Virus record (IMG/VR): IMGVR_UViG_3300010354_000193
Location: 1 to 41,601 of that record
DNA: 41,601 bases
Source of the DNA: a virus
Reading direction: 5' to 3' (one strand)
Part shown: piece after piece, positions 6,639 to 14,749 of the stretch
Position numbering within the stretch: the stretch's first letter is position 1
How the letters are laid out: every line of letters starts with the position of its first letter
Made by a program: the position numbers and the translations under genes
The notes under the pieces: generated by a model
What the model was told of the DNA's origin: nothing
Databases searched by the model: none
What the model saw: the letters and a program-made list of their open reading frames with translations, nothing else

Positions 6639-8885
6639 ATGGCTACACAAGTACAGTTTCGTCGCGGAACCACAGCTGAAACTGCTGGTTTTACTGGAGC
6701 GGTTGCTGAAGTTACGGTTGATACGAACAAACATACTTGTGTTATCCATAACGGAAGCACTCCAGGTGGTTTTCCGCTTATGCGGGAAGATGGAACCAAC
6801 ATGGCGCTGTCTTCCGGAAGCGTTACAAGTTGCGCTGTAAAGTTTGCTTCTGACCCTAATACAGGCATTATTAGCCCTGGACCAGATCAACTTTCTTTTG
6901 TAACTGGTGGCGTTGGTAGATTAACTGTTGATGCAAATGGTGCCGTTGTTTTTACCAATAATGTTCTTATTGGCGGAACTTTAACTCTTACTGGTAGTTC
7001 AACTTCTTTCTTTGCGGGTAGTGCTGGTGCACCAAGTATTACTTTTACGGGTGACACAAATACAGGGATTTACTCACCAGGTGCAGATCAACTTGGATTC
7101 TCAACCGGCGGAGTTAATCGTTTAACTTTAGATGGTAGTGGCAATATAAGTCTTACTGGAAATATTAATATTGCTTCTACAAAAGAATATCAAATTAACG
7201 GAGTAAAAATCCTTGATGCTACAAGTTTAGGAAGTAGTGTCATAAGTTCAAGCCTTACAAGTGTTGGCACAATTTCAACCGGTACTTGGCAAGGAACTAC
7301 TATTTCTCATTTGTACGGAGGTACTGGTCAAACTTCTTATACTTCCGGTCAACTTTTAATTGGTAAAGCAGATGGCAGTCTTGCTAAAGCAACGCTGACT
7401 GCTTCTACCGGCGTGACCATTACTAATGGTGACGGAACAATTACAATTAGCGCAACAGGTTTAGGTGGTACTGTTACTGCTGTTACAGCAAGTACACCTT
7501 TATCCAGTAGCGGTGGAACAGCACCAAACATCACCATTCAAGATGGCACTACCAGTCAAAAAGGTGCTGTTCAATTAACAGACTCAACTAGCAGCACAAG
7601 CACAACAACAGCAGCAACGCCTAACTCAGTTAAAACTGCTTACGACCTGGCTAACGCTGCGTTACCCAAGAGCGGAGGCACCATGACTGGTGCAATCTTG
7701 GGGGATGATTCTTCTAGCCCTTCAACACCTGGGTATGCTTTTGATGGCGATCCAAATACAGGTTTAATCCGACTTGGTGCTGATGAGCTTGGTTTAGTCA
7801 CTGGTGGCTCTACAAGATTAAGTATTGATGCCAGCGGCAATATTACAATCCCTGGAAATTTAACTATTCAGGGAACTACAACAACAATTGACACCACAAC
7901 ACTTCTTATTGAAGACAAAAATATTGAAATTGGTGTTGTTGCTGTTCCAACAAATACTACTGCTGATGGTGGTGGAATCACATTAAAAGGTACTACTGAT
8001 AAGACATTTCAGTGGTTAAATGCAACTGGAGCATGGACCTCTAGTGAACATATCAATATCGTAAGTACTAAAGAATATCGTATTGCTGGTACAAAAGTTC
8101 TTGATGCTACAAGTTTAGGTAGCGGTGTTGTTAGTTCTAGCCTGACAAGTGTTGGAACAATTGGAACAGGTTCCTGGCAAGGTTCAACAATTGCTACAGG
8201 ATATGGCGGAACAGGACAAACAACTTATAGTTCTGGACAGTTACTAATTGGTAAAGCAGATGGAACGCTTGCTAAAGCAACATTAACTGCTTCTACAGGT
8301 GTAACTATTACTAATGGTGATGGCACAATCACAATCAGCGCAACAGGTTCTGGTGGGACTGTTACTGCTGTTACTGCTTCCTCTCCACTTGCAAGTAGCG
8401 GAGGCACAGCACCTAACATAACAATTCAAGATGGTACTACATCTCAGAAAGGTGCTGTTCAATTAGAGAACTCCGTTAGCAGCACCAGTACAACAACAGC
8501 TGCAACGCCAAGCTCTGTTAAAACAGCTTACGATTTAGCAGCTGCAGCACAGCCTAAAGTACGTGCAGTTGCAGCTGGTGCTACAAGCGGAACAATTACA
8601 CCTAATGCTGATACAACGGATTTATTTGTTGCTGAAGGTTTAACTGGCAGCGTAACATTAGGTGTACCAACTGGATCATTACTTAATGGTCAAAAACTTT
8701 TAATTCGACTTAAAGATAATGGCACAGCAAGGGGCATTTCGTGGACAGCTACTACTGGCGGCTACCGTGCTCTTGGTGTTACGCTTCCCACAACCACCGT
8801 TCTAAGCAAGATTACTTATGTGGGCTGTGTCTATAATAGTGCTGACTCGTTCTGGGATGTCGTTGCTACCGTAACTCAAGCATGA
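6639..8885 (+). CDS. long tail fibre, Mtd-like N-terminus, internal duplication
   Basis: 748 residues. MATQVQFRRGTTAETAGFTG..AEVTVDTNKHTCVIHNG..GGFPL is the N-terminal domain seen on major-tropism-determinant-type fibres. Three copies of a shaft motif follow: DPNTGIISPGPDQLSFVTGG, DTNTGIYSPGADQLGFSTGG and DPNTGLIRLGADELGLVTGG. A block of about 160 residues (STKEYQINGV to AYDLANAALPK) near 180-344 is duplicated near 473-640, including YGGTGQTxYxSGQLLIGKADG and the TTTAATPxSVKTAYDLA tail-fibre repeat. The protein should be a trimeric, Thr/Ser/Gly-rich beta shaft for host recognition. The C-terminal 100 residues are probably the tip. The stop overlaps the next start, where a putative chaperone-sized gene lies. 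Confidence 0.85.
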   Translation: MATQVQFRRGTTAETAGFTGAVAEVTVDTNKHTCVIHNGSTPGGFPLMREDGTNMALSSGSVTSCAVKFASDPNTGIISPGPDQLSFVTGGVGRLTVDANGAVVFTNNVLIGGTLTLTGSSTSFFAGSAGAPSITFTGDTNTGIYSPGADQLGFSTGGVNRLTLDGSGNISLTGNINIASTKEYQINGVKILDATSLGSSVISSSLTSVGTISTGTWQGTTISHLYGGTGQTSYTSGQLLIGKADGSLAKATLTASTGVTITNGDGTITISATGLGGTVTAVTASTPLSSSGGTAPNITIQDGTTSQKGAVQLTDSTSSTSTTTAATPNSVKTAYDLANAALPKSGGTMTGAILGDDSSSPSTPGYAFDGDPNTGLIRLGADELGLVTGGSTRLSIDASGNITIPGNLTIQGTTTTIDTTTLLIEDKNIEIGVVAVPTNTTADGGGITLKGTTDKTFQWLNATGAWTSSEHINIVSTKEYRIAGTKVLDATSLGSGVVSSSLTSVGTIGTGSWQGSTIATGYGGTGQTTYSSGQLLIGKADGTLAKATLTASTGVTITNGDGTITISATGSGGTVTAVTASSPLASSGGTAPNITIQDGTTSQKGAVQLENSVSSTSTTTAATPSSVKTAYDLAAAAQPKVRAVAAGATSGTITPNADTTDLFVAEGLTGSVTLGVPTGSLLNGQKLLIRLKDNGTARGISWTATTGGYRALGVTLPTTTVLSKITYVGCVYNSADSFWDVVATVTQA

Positions 8886-9130
8886 TGAACAAAATTGATT
8901 TTGAATTCATAACAAAATATGGCGTATTTCGTGATGCGCTTTATTTAGATGAAAACCATCAACTTACAGAAAACGAAATCAATGCTTTAAAAGAAGAGCG
9001 TCTTAATAACTGGTTACAAGTAGTTGAAAATCCACCTGTTTCTGAACCTGAAACTATTGAAATTGACGGCGTACTCTACGAGAAAGTAGAGGTTGATGGT
9101 CAGATTGTGCTAAAACCTGTGCAGGTATAA
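8882..9130 (+). CDS. small acidic protein after the fibre gene; possible fibre-assembly partner
   Basis: 82 residues, beginning MMNKIDFEFITKYGVFRDALYLDENHQ and ending IDGVLYEKVEVDGQIVLKPVQV. The motif YGxFRDALYL...L...EI..LK.ER..NW is one I recall in short proteins beside cyanophage fibre genes. The start overlaps the fibre stop (ATGATGA; a second ATG at 8885 is equally possible). Position and size fit a fibre chaperone or connector, but this is inference. Confidence 0.7.
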   Translation: MMNKIDFEFITKYGVFRDALYLDENHQLTENEINALKEERLNNWLQVVENPPVSEPETIEIDGVLYEKVEVDGQIVLKPVQV

Positions 9131-9133
9131 GTC

Positions 9134-11182
9134 ATGGCAAACCGCTACTGGGTAGGAGGCACAGCCGCTTGGGATGGCACAGCAGGTACTAAGTGGTCTG
9201 CCACCTCTGGTGGCGCTGGCGGTGCGTCTGTACCAACAACCTCAGACGATGTGTTTTTTGACGCCAGCTCAACAGGAACAGTAACAATTTCCACTGGTAA
9301 CACCGGTGCACAGTCAGTTAATTGCACTGGTTTTACTGGAACACTTGCCGGTAGTGCAGCACTGACTGTGGTTAATAGCTACACACTCTCGGCGGGTATG
9401 ACATATACCTATTCCGGCACTTTGACGTTTACTAGAAGCGGAACATTAACAACAGCAGGGAAATCTTTAAGTAGCATTATTGTTGGCTCAGACAGTGCTG
9501 CAATTACCGTAACACTTGGAGACGCTTTAACATCATCAGGAACTATAACTATTACCAGAGGAGAACTTGCCACAGCTAATTACAATCTTACAGCACAAAG
9601 GATTATCACAGGAACCCTAACCGGAACAAAAACATTAACTTTAGGATCTTCTACTATTTCTATTAGTAGCGATATTGATGTTCAAAGCCCTTCAGTATAT
9701 GTAGTAAATGCGGGAACTTCACAAATAAACTTTACCGCATCATCTGGAACTGCAAACCTAGGAGGAAAAACTTATTACAATGTTTCTTGGACGGCTACTC
9801 TTGGCACAGGTACAACAAGAACCTTAAAGGGTGCAAATACTTTTAACAATCTTACGCTCACTGCACCGTCAGGCAATGGAATAGCACCTTTATCCATTGA
9901 TAGCGATCAAACCATTAATGGTACTTTCTCCTGCACAGGAGCCACCATTCTTAAGCGAGGTGCTATTAGTAGTGATATTCCAGGCACTGCTCGCACTTTG
10001 ACTGTTGCAGCAGTATCTCTTGATAACTGTGATTTTAGAGATATAACCATAGCGGGAGCTGCGTCTCCAATTTCACCAGCAAACGCTGGTAATTGTGGAA
10101 ATAATACTAATATCACATTTCCTGCAGCTAAAACAGTTTATAGAGTTGGAACAAACACGACGTGGGAAGGAAGTTCTAGCTGGGCAACAAGCAGCGGTGG
10201 CACTGGAGCCGATAGTAATTTTCCTTTAGCGCAAGACACTGCTGTTATAGATAATTCGACTGCTTTAACTGGTACACTTGCAGTTGGCCTTTATAACATT
10301 GGAGCATTAAACTGCTCTACTCGTACAACAGGAATAACATTAAACTATAACACTACCCCGAATTGGCATGGATCACACACTCTAAGTTCCGCTATTACCG
10401 TTACTGGTACTTCAAATCAAAGCTTCCAAGGTCGTGGAACTACGGATTTTACCAGTGCCGGAAGAACTATTACATTTCCAATAACTTTAAATGTACCCGG
10501 TGGAACATTTAGCCTTCAAGATGCTTTTAATTCAAGTAACAGTCTTACGCACAACAGAGGAACAGTTGATGCAAATAATTACAATTTAACTTGTACCACA
10601 TTTAGTTCAAGTAACAGCAATACCCGCACTATCACTATGGGGAGCGGCTTATGGACGATTAGCGGAACAGGAGTTGCCTGGGATCTTTCAACATCAACTA
10701 ATTTAACTTTTAACAAAAACACCGCAAACATTCTTCTTTCTGATACAACAACAACAGCTCGTACATTTCGTGCAGGAGGTTTAACCTACAATAAATTAAC
10801 TATTGGTGGAACAACAGGTACGTCTACACTTAGTCTTATTGGCCTTACTAATACATCTTTTGCCGAGTTAGCGTCTACAAAAACAGTTGCTCACACTATC
10901 TCGCTAGTTAATACTATAAGCACCATTAATACTTGGAGCGTAACAGGTACGCCAGGAAATGTTGTAACCTTCCGCCCCCCAATAGCCGGATCACGTCAAA
11001 ACTTTACGCTTACAAATGTCACCAGCGGAATCGATTATCTTAGTGTCCAAGACATCCGCGAGGTGAGTGGCAATAAGTTCTACGTTGGGGCCAACTCAAC
11101 GGACGGCGGCAACAACGTAAACGTGTACTTTACCGCTGCTCCTGCTCCTGTTGTAAGCGGCGGTATGTTTGTATTCTTCTAG
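9134..11182 (+). CDS. large beta-helical adhesin-like fibre protein
   Basis: 682 residues starting MANRYWVGGTAAWDGTAGTKWS, a very common opening in large phage and bacterial Thr/Ser/Gly-rich repeat proteins. The opening block (YWVGGTAAWDGTAGTKWSATSGG ... DDVFFDASSTGTVTI) is imperfectly repeated near residue 335 (YRVGTNTTWEGSSSWATSSGG ... DTAVIDNSTALTGTL). The rest alternates short beta strands and NYNLT/GNGI turns, as expected for a right-handed beta helix. Cys residues are few. Likely a second host-binding fibre or tailspike. No catalytic motif recognised. Confidence 0.75.
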   Translation: MANRYWVGGTAAWDGTAGTKWSATSGGAGGASVPTTSDDVFFDASSTGTVTISTGNTGAQSVNCTGFTGTLAGSAALTVVNSYTLSAGMTYTYSGTLTFTRSGTLTTAGKSLSSIIVGSDSAAITVTLGDALTSSGTITITRGELATANYNLTAQRIITGTLTGTKTLTLGSSTISISSDIDVQSPSVYVVNAGTSQINFTASSGTANLGGKTYYNVSWTATLGTGTTRTLKGANTFNNLTLTAPSGNGIAPLSIDSDQTINGTFSCTGATILKRGAISSDIPGTARTLTVAAVSLDNCDFRDITIAGAASPISPANAGNCGNNTNITFPAAKTVYRVGTNTTWEGSSSWATSSGGTGADSNFPLAQDTAVIDNSTALTGTLAVGLYNIGALNCSTRTTGITLNYNTTPNWHGSHTLSSAITVTGTSNQSFQGRGTTDFTSAGRTITFPITLNVPGGTFSLQDAFNSSNSLTHNRGTVDANNYNLTCTTFSSSNSNTRTITMGSGLWTISGTGVAWDLSTSTNLTFNKNTANILLSDTTTTARTFRAGGLTYNKLTIGGTTGTSTLSLIGLTNTSFAELASTKTVAHTISLVNTISTINTWSVTGTPGNVVTFRPPIAGSRQNFTLTNVTSGIDYLSVQDIREVSGNKFYVGANSTDGGNNVNVYFTAAPAPVVSGGMFVFF

Positions 11183-11185
11183 GAT

Positions 11186-11213
11186 TTGATTCAAAAATAT
11201 AGCTACCTATAAT
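11186..11213 (+). promoter_or_regulatory. sigma70-type promoter before the lysin gene
   Basis: TTGATT (11186-11191), 16 bases, then a perfect TATAAT (11208-11213), ending 23 bases before the ATG of the GH24-C39 lysin. It sits in the only sizeable gap between the fibre genes and the lysin, so the lysin could be switched on separately from the structural operon by the host polymerase. Confidence 0.55.
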
Positions 11214-11236
11214 GATGACAGTTTTTGGTGTTCATC

Positions 11237-12481
11237 ATGCGGGTTTCTGATGCTGGTTTAGCGCTAATTAAAGAGTTTGAAGGACTGTCTTTAAAAAGCT
11301 ACATCTGTCCAGCTGGCGTCTGGACCATTGGCTGGGGACATACTGGTTCAGATGTCAAAGCCAACATGACCATCAGCGAAGCAAAAGCTGATGAGCTTTT
11401 ACGTCAAGATGTCGCCAGGTTTGAACGTGCTGTCCAAGATCTGATTGTTGCCAGGATTAATCAAGCTCAATTTGATGCCTTAGTCTCTTTCACATACAAC
11501 TGCGGGGCTGGTGCACTAGAAGAATCCACCTTACGCAAGCGGCTTAATAACAATGAAGATCCTAATAAAGTAGCTATAGAAGAGTTACCTAAGTGGGTTA
11601 AGGGTGATCAAGGTATCCCGTTACCTGGTTTAGTTGAACGTCGTAAAAAAGAAATCCTATTATTTACATCTGGTCGTGCAGAAAAACAAAAACAAAATCA
11701 AATCGATATTACTTGCACTGTTGATACATTCTTAAAGAAAGAACCAATCCCGAGTGGTGATCTTCGGCCTGATCAAAAGGTACGTATTAAGGAAGATCGC
11801 AGCTACAAAGGAGCAGAAGTTATTGCTAAAAAAGATAAACACACCCAACTGGTATTTCCTTATAACCTAGGAACATGGTGGGTTTTTGATGAACACTGGT
11901 ATGGCTTAACCGGTGTTTTGAATCACCCAAAAGATAAAGCAGAGATTCAATATGACGGGGTTAAGTTAGCTGTTCCTTATCAATCGCAGCGTGATAACTA
12001 CCGTGATGCAAGCCGTACTTGTTTTTCCTCCAGCTGTGCCATGGCTGCCATGTACCTCCGCCCTGGTTGCATCAAGAGTGATAATGATTATCTCAAGAAA
12101 GTCTTTGCTATTGGTGACACCATTGAAGTTGATACCCAACTCAAAGTGCTCCGCCAGCTGGGGCTAAACCCAAAGTTCAAGCAAAACGGGACTATTGAGG
12201 ACATCAAACAGCGCCTCGATGAAGATATTCCCTGCCCTGTTGGCATCCTTCACAAAGGCCCTGCTAATGCTCCTAGCGGTAGTGGCCATTGGATCTGCGT
12301 GATTGGTTACCAGGATGAAGCCAAGAAGTTCGTTGTTCACGACCCCTGGGGACAACTGGATAACTACACAGGCGAGTACAAAAATACGAATGGAGAAGGG
12401 ATCTTGTACACCTATAACCTGTTTATGCGACGTTGGATGGTGGAAGGTGATGGTACGGGCTGGTGGATTGACCTAAAGTAA
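11237..12481 (+). CDS. bifunctional endolysin: GH24 lysozyme fused to C39-like peptidase
   Basis: 414 residues from ATG 11237 (a TTG four codons upstream is less likely). Residues 1-145 are a T4-type lysozyme: EFEG (E15), then Cys24 and Thr30, giving the E-8-D/C-5-T triad with the Cys variant, and GWGHT. Residues about 155-235 look like an SH3-like beta domain. Residues about 240-414 resemble a C39/papain-like peptidase: KLAVPYQSQ, RTCFSSSCAMAAMYL (likely Cys262), SGHWICVIGYQ (His351) and VVHDPWG (Asp369). One domain would cut glycan, the other a peptide bond. No signal peptide, so release should need a holin. It has its own promoter-like sequence upstream. Confidence 0.85.
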   Translation: MRVSDAGLALIKEFEGLSLKSYICPAGVWTIGWGHTGSDVKANMTISEAKADELLRQDVARFERAVQDLIVARINQAQFDALVSFTYNCGAGALEESTLRKRLNNNEDPNKVAIEELPKWVKGDQGIPLPGLVERRKKEILLFTSGRAEKQKQNQIDITCTVDTFLKKEPIPSGDLRPDQKVRIKEDRSYKGAEVIAKKDKHTQLVFPYNLGTWWVFDEHWYGLTGVLNHPKDKAEIQYDGVKLAVPYQSQRDNYRDASRTCFSSSCAMAAMYLRPGCIKSDNDYLKKVFAIGDTIEVDTQLKVLRQLGLNPKFKQNGTIEDIKQRLDEDIPCPVGILHKGPANAPSGSGHWICVIGYQDEAKKFVVHDPWGQLDNYTGEYKNTNGEGILYTYNLFMRRWMVEGDGTGWWIDLK

Positions 12482-12506
12482 ATTACTACTGCAAAAATCC
12501 TTTGCC

Positions 12507-12725
12507 ATGGACACTATTATCTCTGATCTAGAAAAAGGTTTGAATGAGCAACTCTCTTCTTTGGTAGAAAATATTCGAGAGCAAGAAGAGCAAATGCGCC
12601 GTAACAAAGAAGGTTACCTTAAAGTACAAGGTGCCCTTGAGATTATTGGTGTACTAAAGCAAAAGCAAATAGAGCAAGCAAATCAAGAAGCCAAAGAAGA
12701 ACTTACTGTTGAAGGTGTAGATTGA
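12507..12725 (+). CDS. small coiled-coil protein
   Basis: 72 residues, Glu/Gln/Lys-rich with heptad-like spacing of Leu/Ile (LNEQLSSLVENIREQEEQM...GALEIIGVLKQKQIEQ), so a dimeric or trimeric coiled coil is likely. No membrane segment, so it is not an obvious holin. Stop overlaps the next start (TGATG). A spanin-like or structural role is conceivable but unsupported. Confidence 0.7.
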   Translation: MDTIISDLEKGLNEQLSSLVENIREQEEQMRRNKEGYLKVQGALEIIGVLKQKQIEQANQEAKEELTVEGVD

Positions 12726-12964
12726 TGTTAGGGGAGTTCACGAAAGGCCGTTACCGTGCTTTAGAACTAATTACAGAGTATGTACGGGAACCTTCTCGTG
12801 ACCTCCGTCTAAATGCAATTGTTTGTGATGTTACAGATGAAGACTTACGGTGGGTTACCGAACGTGTCCATCACTTTCTTTTAAAGCTATTAGAAGATGC
12901 AGACTACGATCCTGCAGAAACGGATAGTAACCTGTTATTAGAAGAGATTGGTTTAACTGATTGA
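12725..12964 (+). CDS. small acidic helical protein, unknown
   Basis: 79 residues from ATG 12725, which overlaps the preceding stop; a TTG one codon earlier is an alternative. Mostly helical, acidic (KLLEDADYDPAETDSNLLLEEIGLTD). No family recognised. It closes the lysin segment before a tRNA on the opposite strand. Confidence 0.65.
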   Translation: MLGEFTKGRYRALELITEYVREPSRDLRLNAIVCDVTDEDLRWVTERVHHFLLKLLEDADYDPAETDSNLLLEEIGLTD

Positions 12965-12965
12965 T

Positions 12966-13035
12966 CGGGATGGAAGGTACTGCCCCTTCTCCTCTGCTTC
13001 CCAAAAGCAGTGTGATACTTTTCTACTACATCCCG
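12966..13035 (-). ncRNA. structured segment downstream of the tRNA (stem-loop within a closing stem)
   Basis: On the minus strand, directly after the tRNA, CGGGATG (13035-13029) can pair with CATCCCG (12972-12966), enclosing a hairpin CTGCTT-TTGGG-AAGCAG (13010-12994). A further pair, AGTACC/GGTACT, crosses the outer stem and could form an alternative fold or pseudoknot. No U-tract follows, so it is not a simple terminator. It could be a tRNA-processing trailer, a small RNA, or on the plus strand a 3' UTR structure. Confidence 0.35.
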
Positions 13036-13039
13036 GTAG

Positions 13040-13112
13040 TACCCGAGGGCGGATTCGAACCGCCGCTGGAGGACTTTTAAGGTCCCTGTCTCTTCCGCTG
13101 GACTACTCGGGC
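13040..13112 (-). tRNA. tRNA-Leu(UAA)-like, short variable arm
   Basis: A 73-base cloverleaf fits on the minus strand: acceptor GCCCGAG/CTCGGGT (first pair G-U), a three-pair D stem (GTC/GAC) around a loop with GG, anticodon stem GGGAC/GTCCT with loop CTTAAAA (anticodon UAA), variable region CCAGC, and T arm GGCGG-TTCGAAT-CCGCC, discriminator A73. CCA is not encoded. The acceptor ends (GCCCG..CGGGT, G1-U72, A73) and anticodon arm resemble bacterial tRNA-Leu(UAA), yet the long class II variable arm is missing. It reads UUA, a codon used often in these AT-leaning genes. Confidence 0.85.
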
Positions 13113-13180
13113 TTCTCCATAGTTTAGCGATAAGTACAGGTTTGTGTGTCCTAATTTAATGTTAGGAATTATGAACAAAC

Positions 13181-13558
13181 ATGTTCCACAGTGAGAATGA
13201 TTTACTAGCTAACTTAATTGTTCTTAGTCCTAAGTGTGCTCGTAAAAAATTCCGTGAATCTATATTTGAAGCCTGGCATTACAAATGTGCTTACTGTGAA
13301 AAGCAACTCTGTGATCGTACCGCTACAATCGATCATGTTGTTCCTAAACATAAAGGTGGACATAGCACCCGTAATAATCTAGTTTGTTGCTGCACATCCT
13401 GTAATAAATCAAAAGCATCTGAGCTTCCCTTTATCTGGTTTACTGATAAGCACTCCTTTTATTCTGAGGAAAGAGCAAGTAAAATTAAAGAGTGGCTTGA
13501 GCAAAAACCACAGACTGTATCTCTATTTAACTTCTTAGATTCTGTTGTAACGGCATGA
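13181..13558 (+). CDS. HNH endonuclease
   Basis: 125 residues. CAYC (36-39) and CTSC (71-74) bind a structural zinc, DH (51-52) gives the first catalytic His, and HSTRNNL with CNKSK complete the HNH fold. Free-standing HNH nucleases in phages act as homing enzymes, packaging helpers or nicking enzymes. Upstream, TCCTAA/TTAGGA (13149-13167) can form a hairpin and a seven-codon reading frame starts at 13171, which might be a leader. The stop overlaps the next start (ATGATG). It lies beside the tRNA. Confidence 0.9.
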   Translation: MFHSENDLLANLIVLSPKCARKKFRESIFEAWHYKCAYCEKQLCDRTATIDHVVPKHKGGHSTRNNLVCCCTSCNKSKASELPFIWFTDKHSFYSEERASKIKEWLEQKPQTVSLFNFLDSVVTA

Positions 13559-13761
13559 TGGATATGGAACCCGCAACAGATCCACAAGATTTCCTGATGG
13601 GTTTTGCCAGACGCAAAGGCCTTATGGGTCAGCCTGATCCTGATGCACAAGTAGCTGAACTAAAGGCTGAGCGGATTCCTCCGTATCTCAAGATCATTGG
13701 TACTGGTATCCCCAGCATGGAGATCACTAGTAAGGAACGCTCTGCTAACTACTACGGTTGA
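13555..13761 (+). CDS. small protein, unknown
   Basis: 68 residues; start overlaps the HNH stop, with several in-frame ATGs (13555, 13558, 13564). The sequence (DPQDFLMGFARRKGLMGQPDPDAQVAELKAERIPPYLKI) is not recognised. The C-terminus is followed five bases later by a conserved basic phage protein, supporting translation. Confidence 0.65.
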   Translation: MMDMEPATDPQDFLMGFARRKGLMGQPDPDAQVAELKAERIPPYLKIIGTGIPSMEITSKERSANYYG

Positions 13762-13765
13762 TGCC

Positions 13766-14053
13766 ATGGCAGATCGAGCTAAAGCGCGCCAGCTAGCTAA
13801 AGATCGGATGGCCTGCAACAAACCACAACGTACACCTGGTCACCCGACTAAATCACATGTTGTCAAAGCATGTGAAGGCGGTAAAGAAAAGATTATCCGT
13901 TTTGGCCAACAAGGTGTTCAAGGTGCAGGTAAAAATCCTAAGAGTGCAAAAGAAAAAGCAAGGAAGAAATCATATTATGCTAGACATAACGCACAAGATC
14001 CAAACCCTGATAAAATGTCGGCTCGCTACTGGAGCCACAAAGTTAAGTGGTAA
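13766..14053 (+). CDS. conserved small basic phage protein (KSHVVKACEGGKEKIIRFGQQGV family)
   Basis: 95 residues from ATG 13766. The block KSHVVKACEGGKEKIIRFGQ, then GAGKNPKSAKEKARKKSYYARH and KMSARYWSHKVKW, belongs to a short, highly basic family that I recall in many marine and freshwater phages; its function is unknown to me. A longer in-frame opening from 13697 overlaps the previous gene and lacks the family pattern, so the later start is preferred. Nucleic-acid or virion association is plausible from charge. Confidence 0.75.
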   Translation: MADRAKARQLAKDRMACNKPQRTPGHPTKSHVVKACEGGKEKIIRFGQQGVQGAGKNPKSAKEKARKKSYYARHNAQDPNPDKMSARYWSHKVKW

Positions 14054-14058
14054 AACCA

Positions 14059-14517
14059 ATGGCTAAAGTAAAAATGGAACCTAAGGCAGTTTGTTACTGC
14101 CACCTTGTTCAGTTATTGCGTGATACATCGCATTTACTGAATCAAACTTATATTGTCCATTGGAATCTGATGGGCAGTAAGTTTTACTCCATTCATAAAC
14201 TCACAGAAGAGATTTATGAAGAGATGCAAGATGGCCTTGATACCATTGCAGAACATCTGCGCTCTCTTGATATCAGTACACCACTGAGCGTAGAGGATCT
14301 CAACAGTTCTCCGATGCCTCCAATCCCAGAGAGCTGCTTTGATCAAGATGGCATGATTCGTGCTTTAGCTATTAACCACAATGCCCTGGCGGAATCGTTT
14401 AGCCAGTTAGCAGAAGAAGCTGAGATCCTTAAGGATCAGTTGACCTTAGACTTAGCTGTAGAGCGTGGCCGTGCTCATAAAAAATTCCAGTGGCTTTTAA
14501 AATCTAACTTAGGTTAA
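14059..14517 (+). CDS. Dps-like ferritin
   Basis: 152 residues, the usual Dps length. HLLNQTYIVHWNLMGSKFYS, then IHKLTEEIYEEMQDGLDTIAEHLRSLD aligns with the Dps core. The ferroxidase ligand pattern of E. coli Dps (H51, H63, D67, D78, E82) is matched in spacing by H34, H46, E50, D61 and E65. Dps proteins form 12-mer cages that oxidise and store iron with peroxide and often bind DNA; the basic start here (MAKVKMEPK) could contact DNA. In a phage it might protect DNA from oxidative damage in an illuminated host or be packaged; both are inference. Sits between small basic genes. Confidence 0.8.
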   Translation: MAKVKMEPKAVCYCHLVQLLRDTSHLLNQTYIVHWNLMGSKFYSIHKLTEEIYEEMQDGLDTIAEHLRSLDISTPLSVEDLNSSPMPPIPESCFDQDGMIRALAINHNALAESFSQLAEEAEILKDQLTLDLAVERGRAHKKFQWLLKSNLG

Positions 14518-14525
14518 GGAGCTAA

Positions 14526-14693
14526 ATGAATCAGCGCACTCCAGAAGATCTCTTAAACGAGTACAAATTTCTTGTCAACACAGCTTTAAACTCCATGGGC
14601 GAAGGCAGTGACGAGACCAGACCTGGGGCAGAAACGCCCTACTTCACCGTTGACCAGCGGTATATTCCGTTACGAAATACAACTACAACCTAA
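14526..14693 (+). CDS. small acidic protein, unknown (55 aa)
   Basis: MNQRTPEDLLNEYKFLVNTA at the start, GAETPYFTVDQRYIPLRNTTTT at the end. A good ribosome site (AAGGAG, overlapping the Dps-like stop) stands four bases before ATG 14526, which makes translation likely despite the short length. No family recognised. Confidence 0.65.
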   Translation: MNQRTPEDLLNEYKFLVNTALNSMGEGSDETRPGAETPYFTVDQRYIPLRNTTTT

Positions 14694-14749
14694 TGGTAGC
14701 AAAAAATTGCACAACTGTTAGGATGTAGAAACGGATTGGTAAATTTTCA

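Noticed and set aside
13040-13112. Suppressor tRNA reading UAA stops
   Set aside because: The anticodon is UAA, which pairs with UUA (Leu); an ochre suppressor would need UUA as anticodon.
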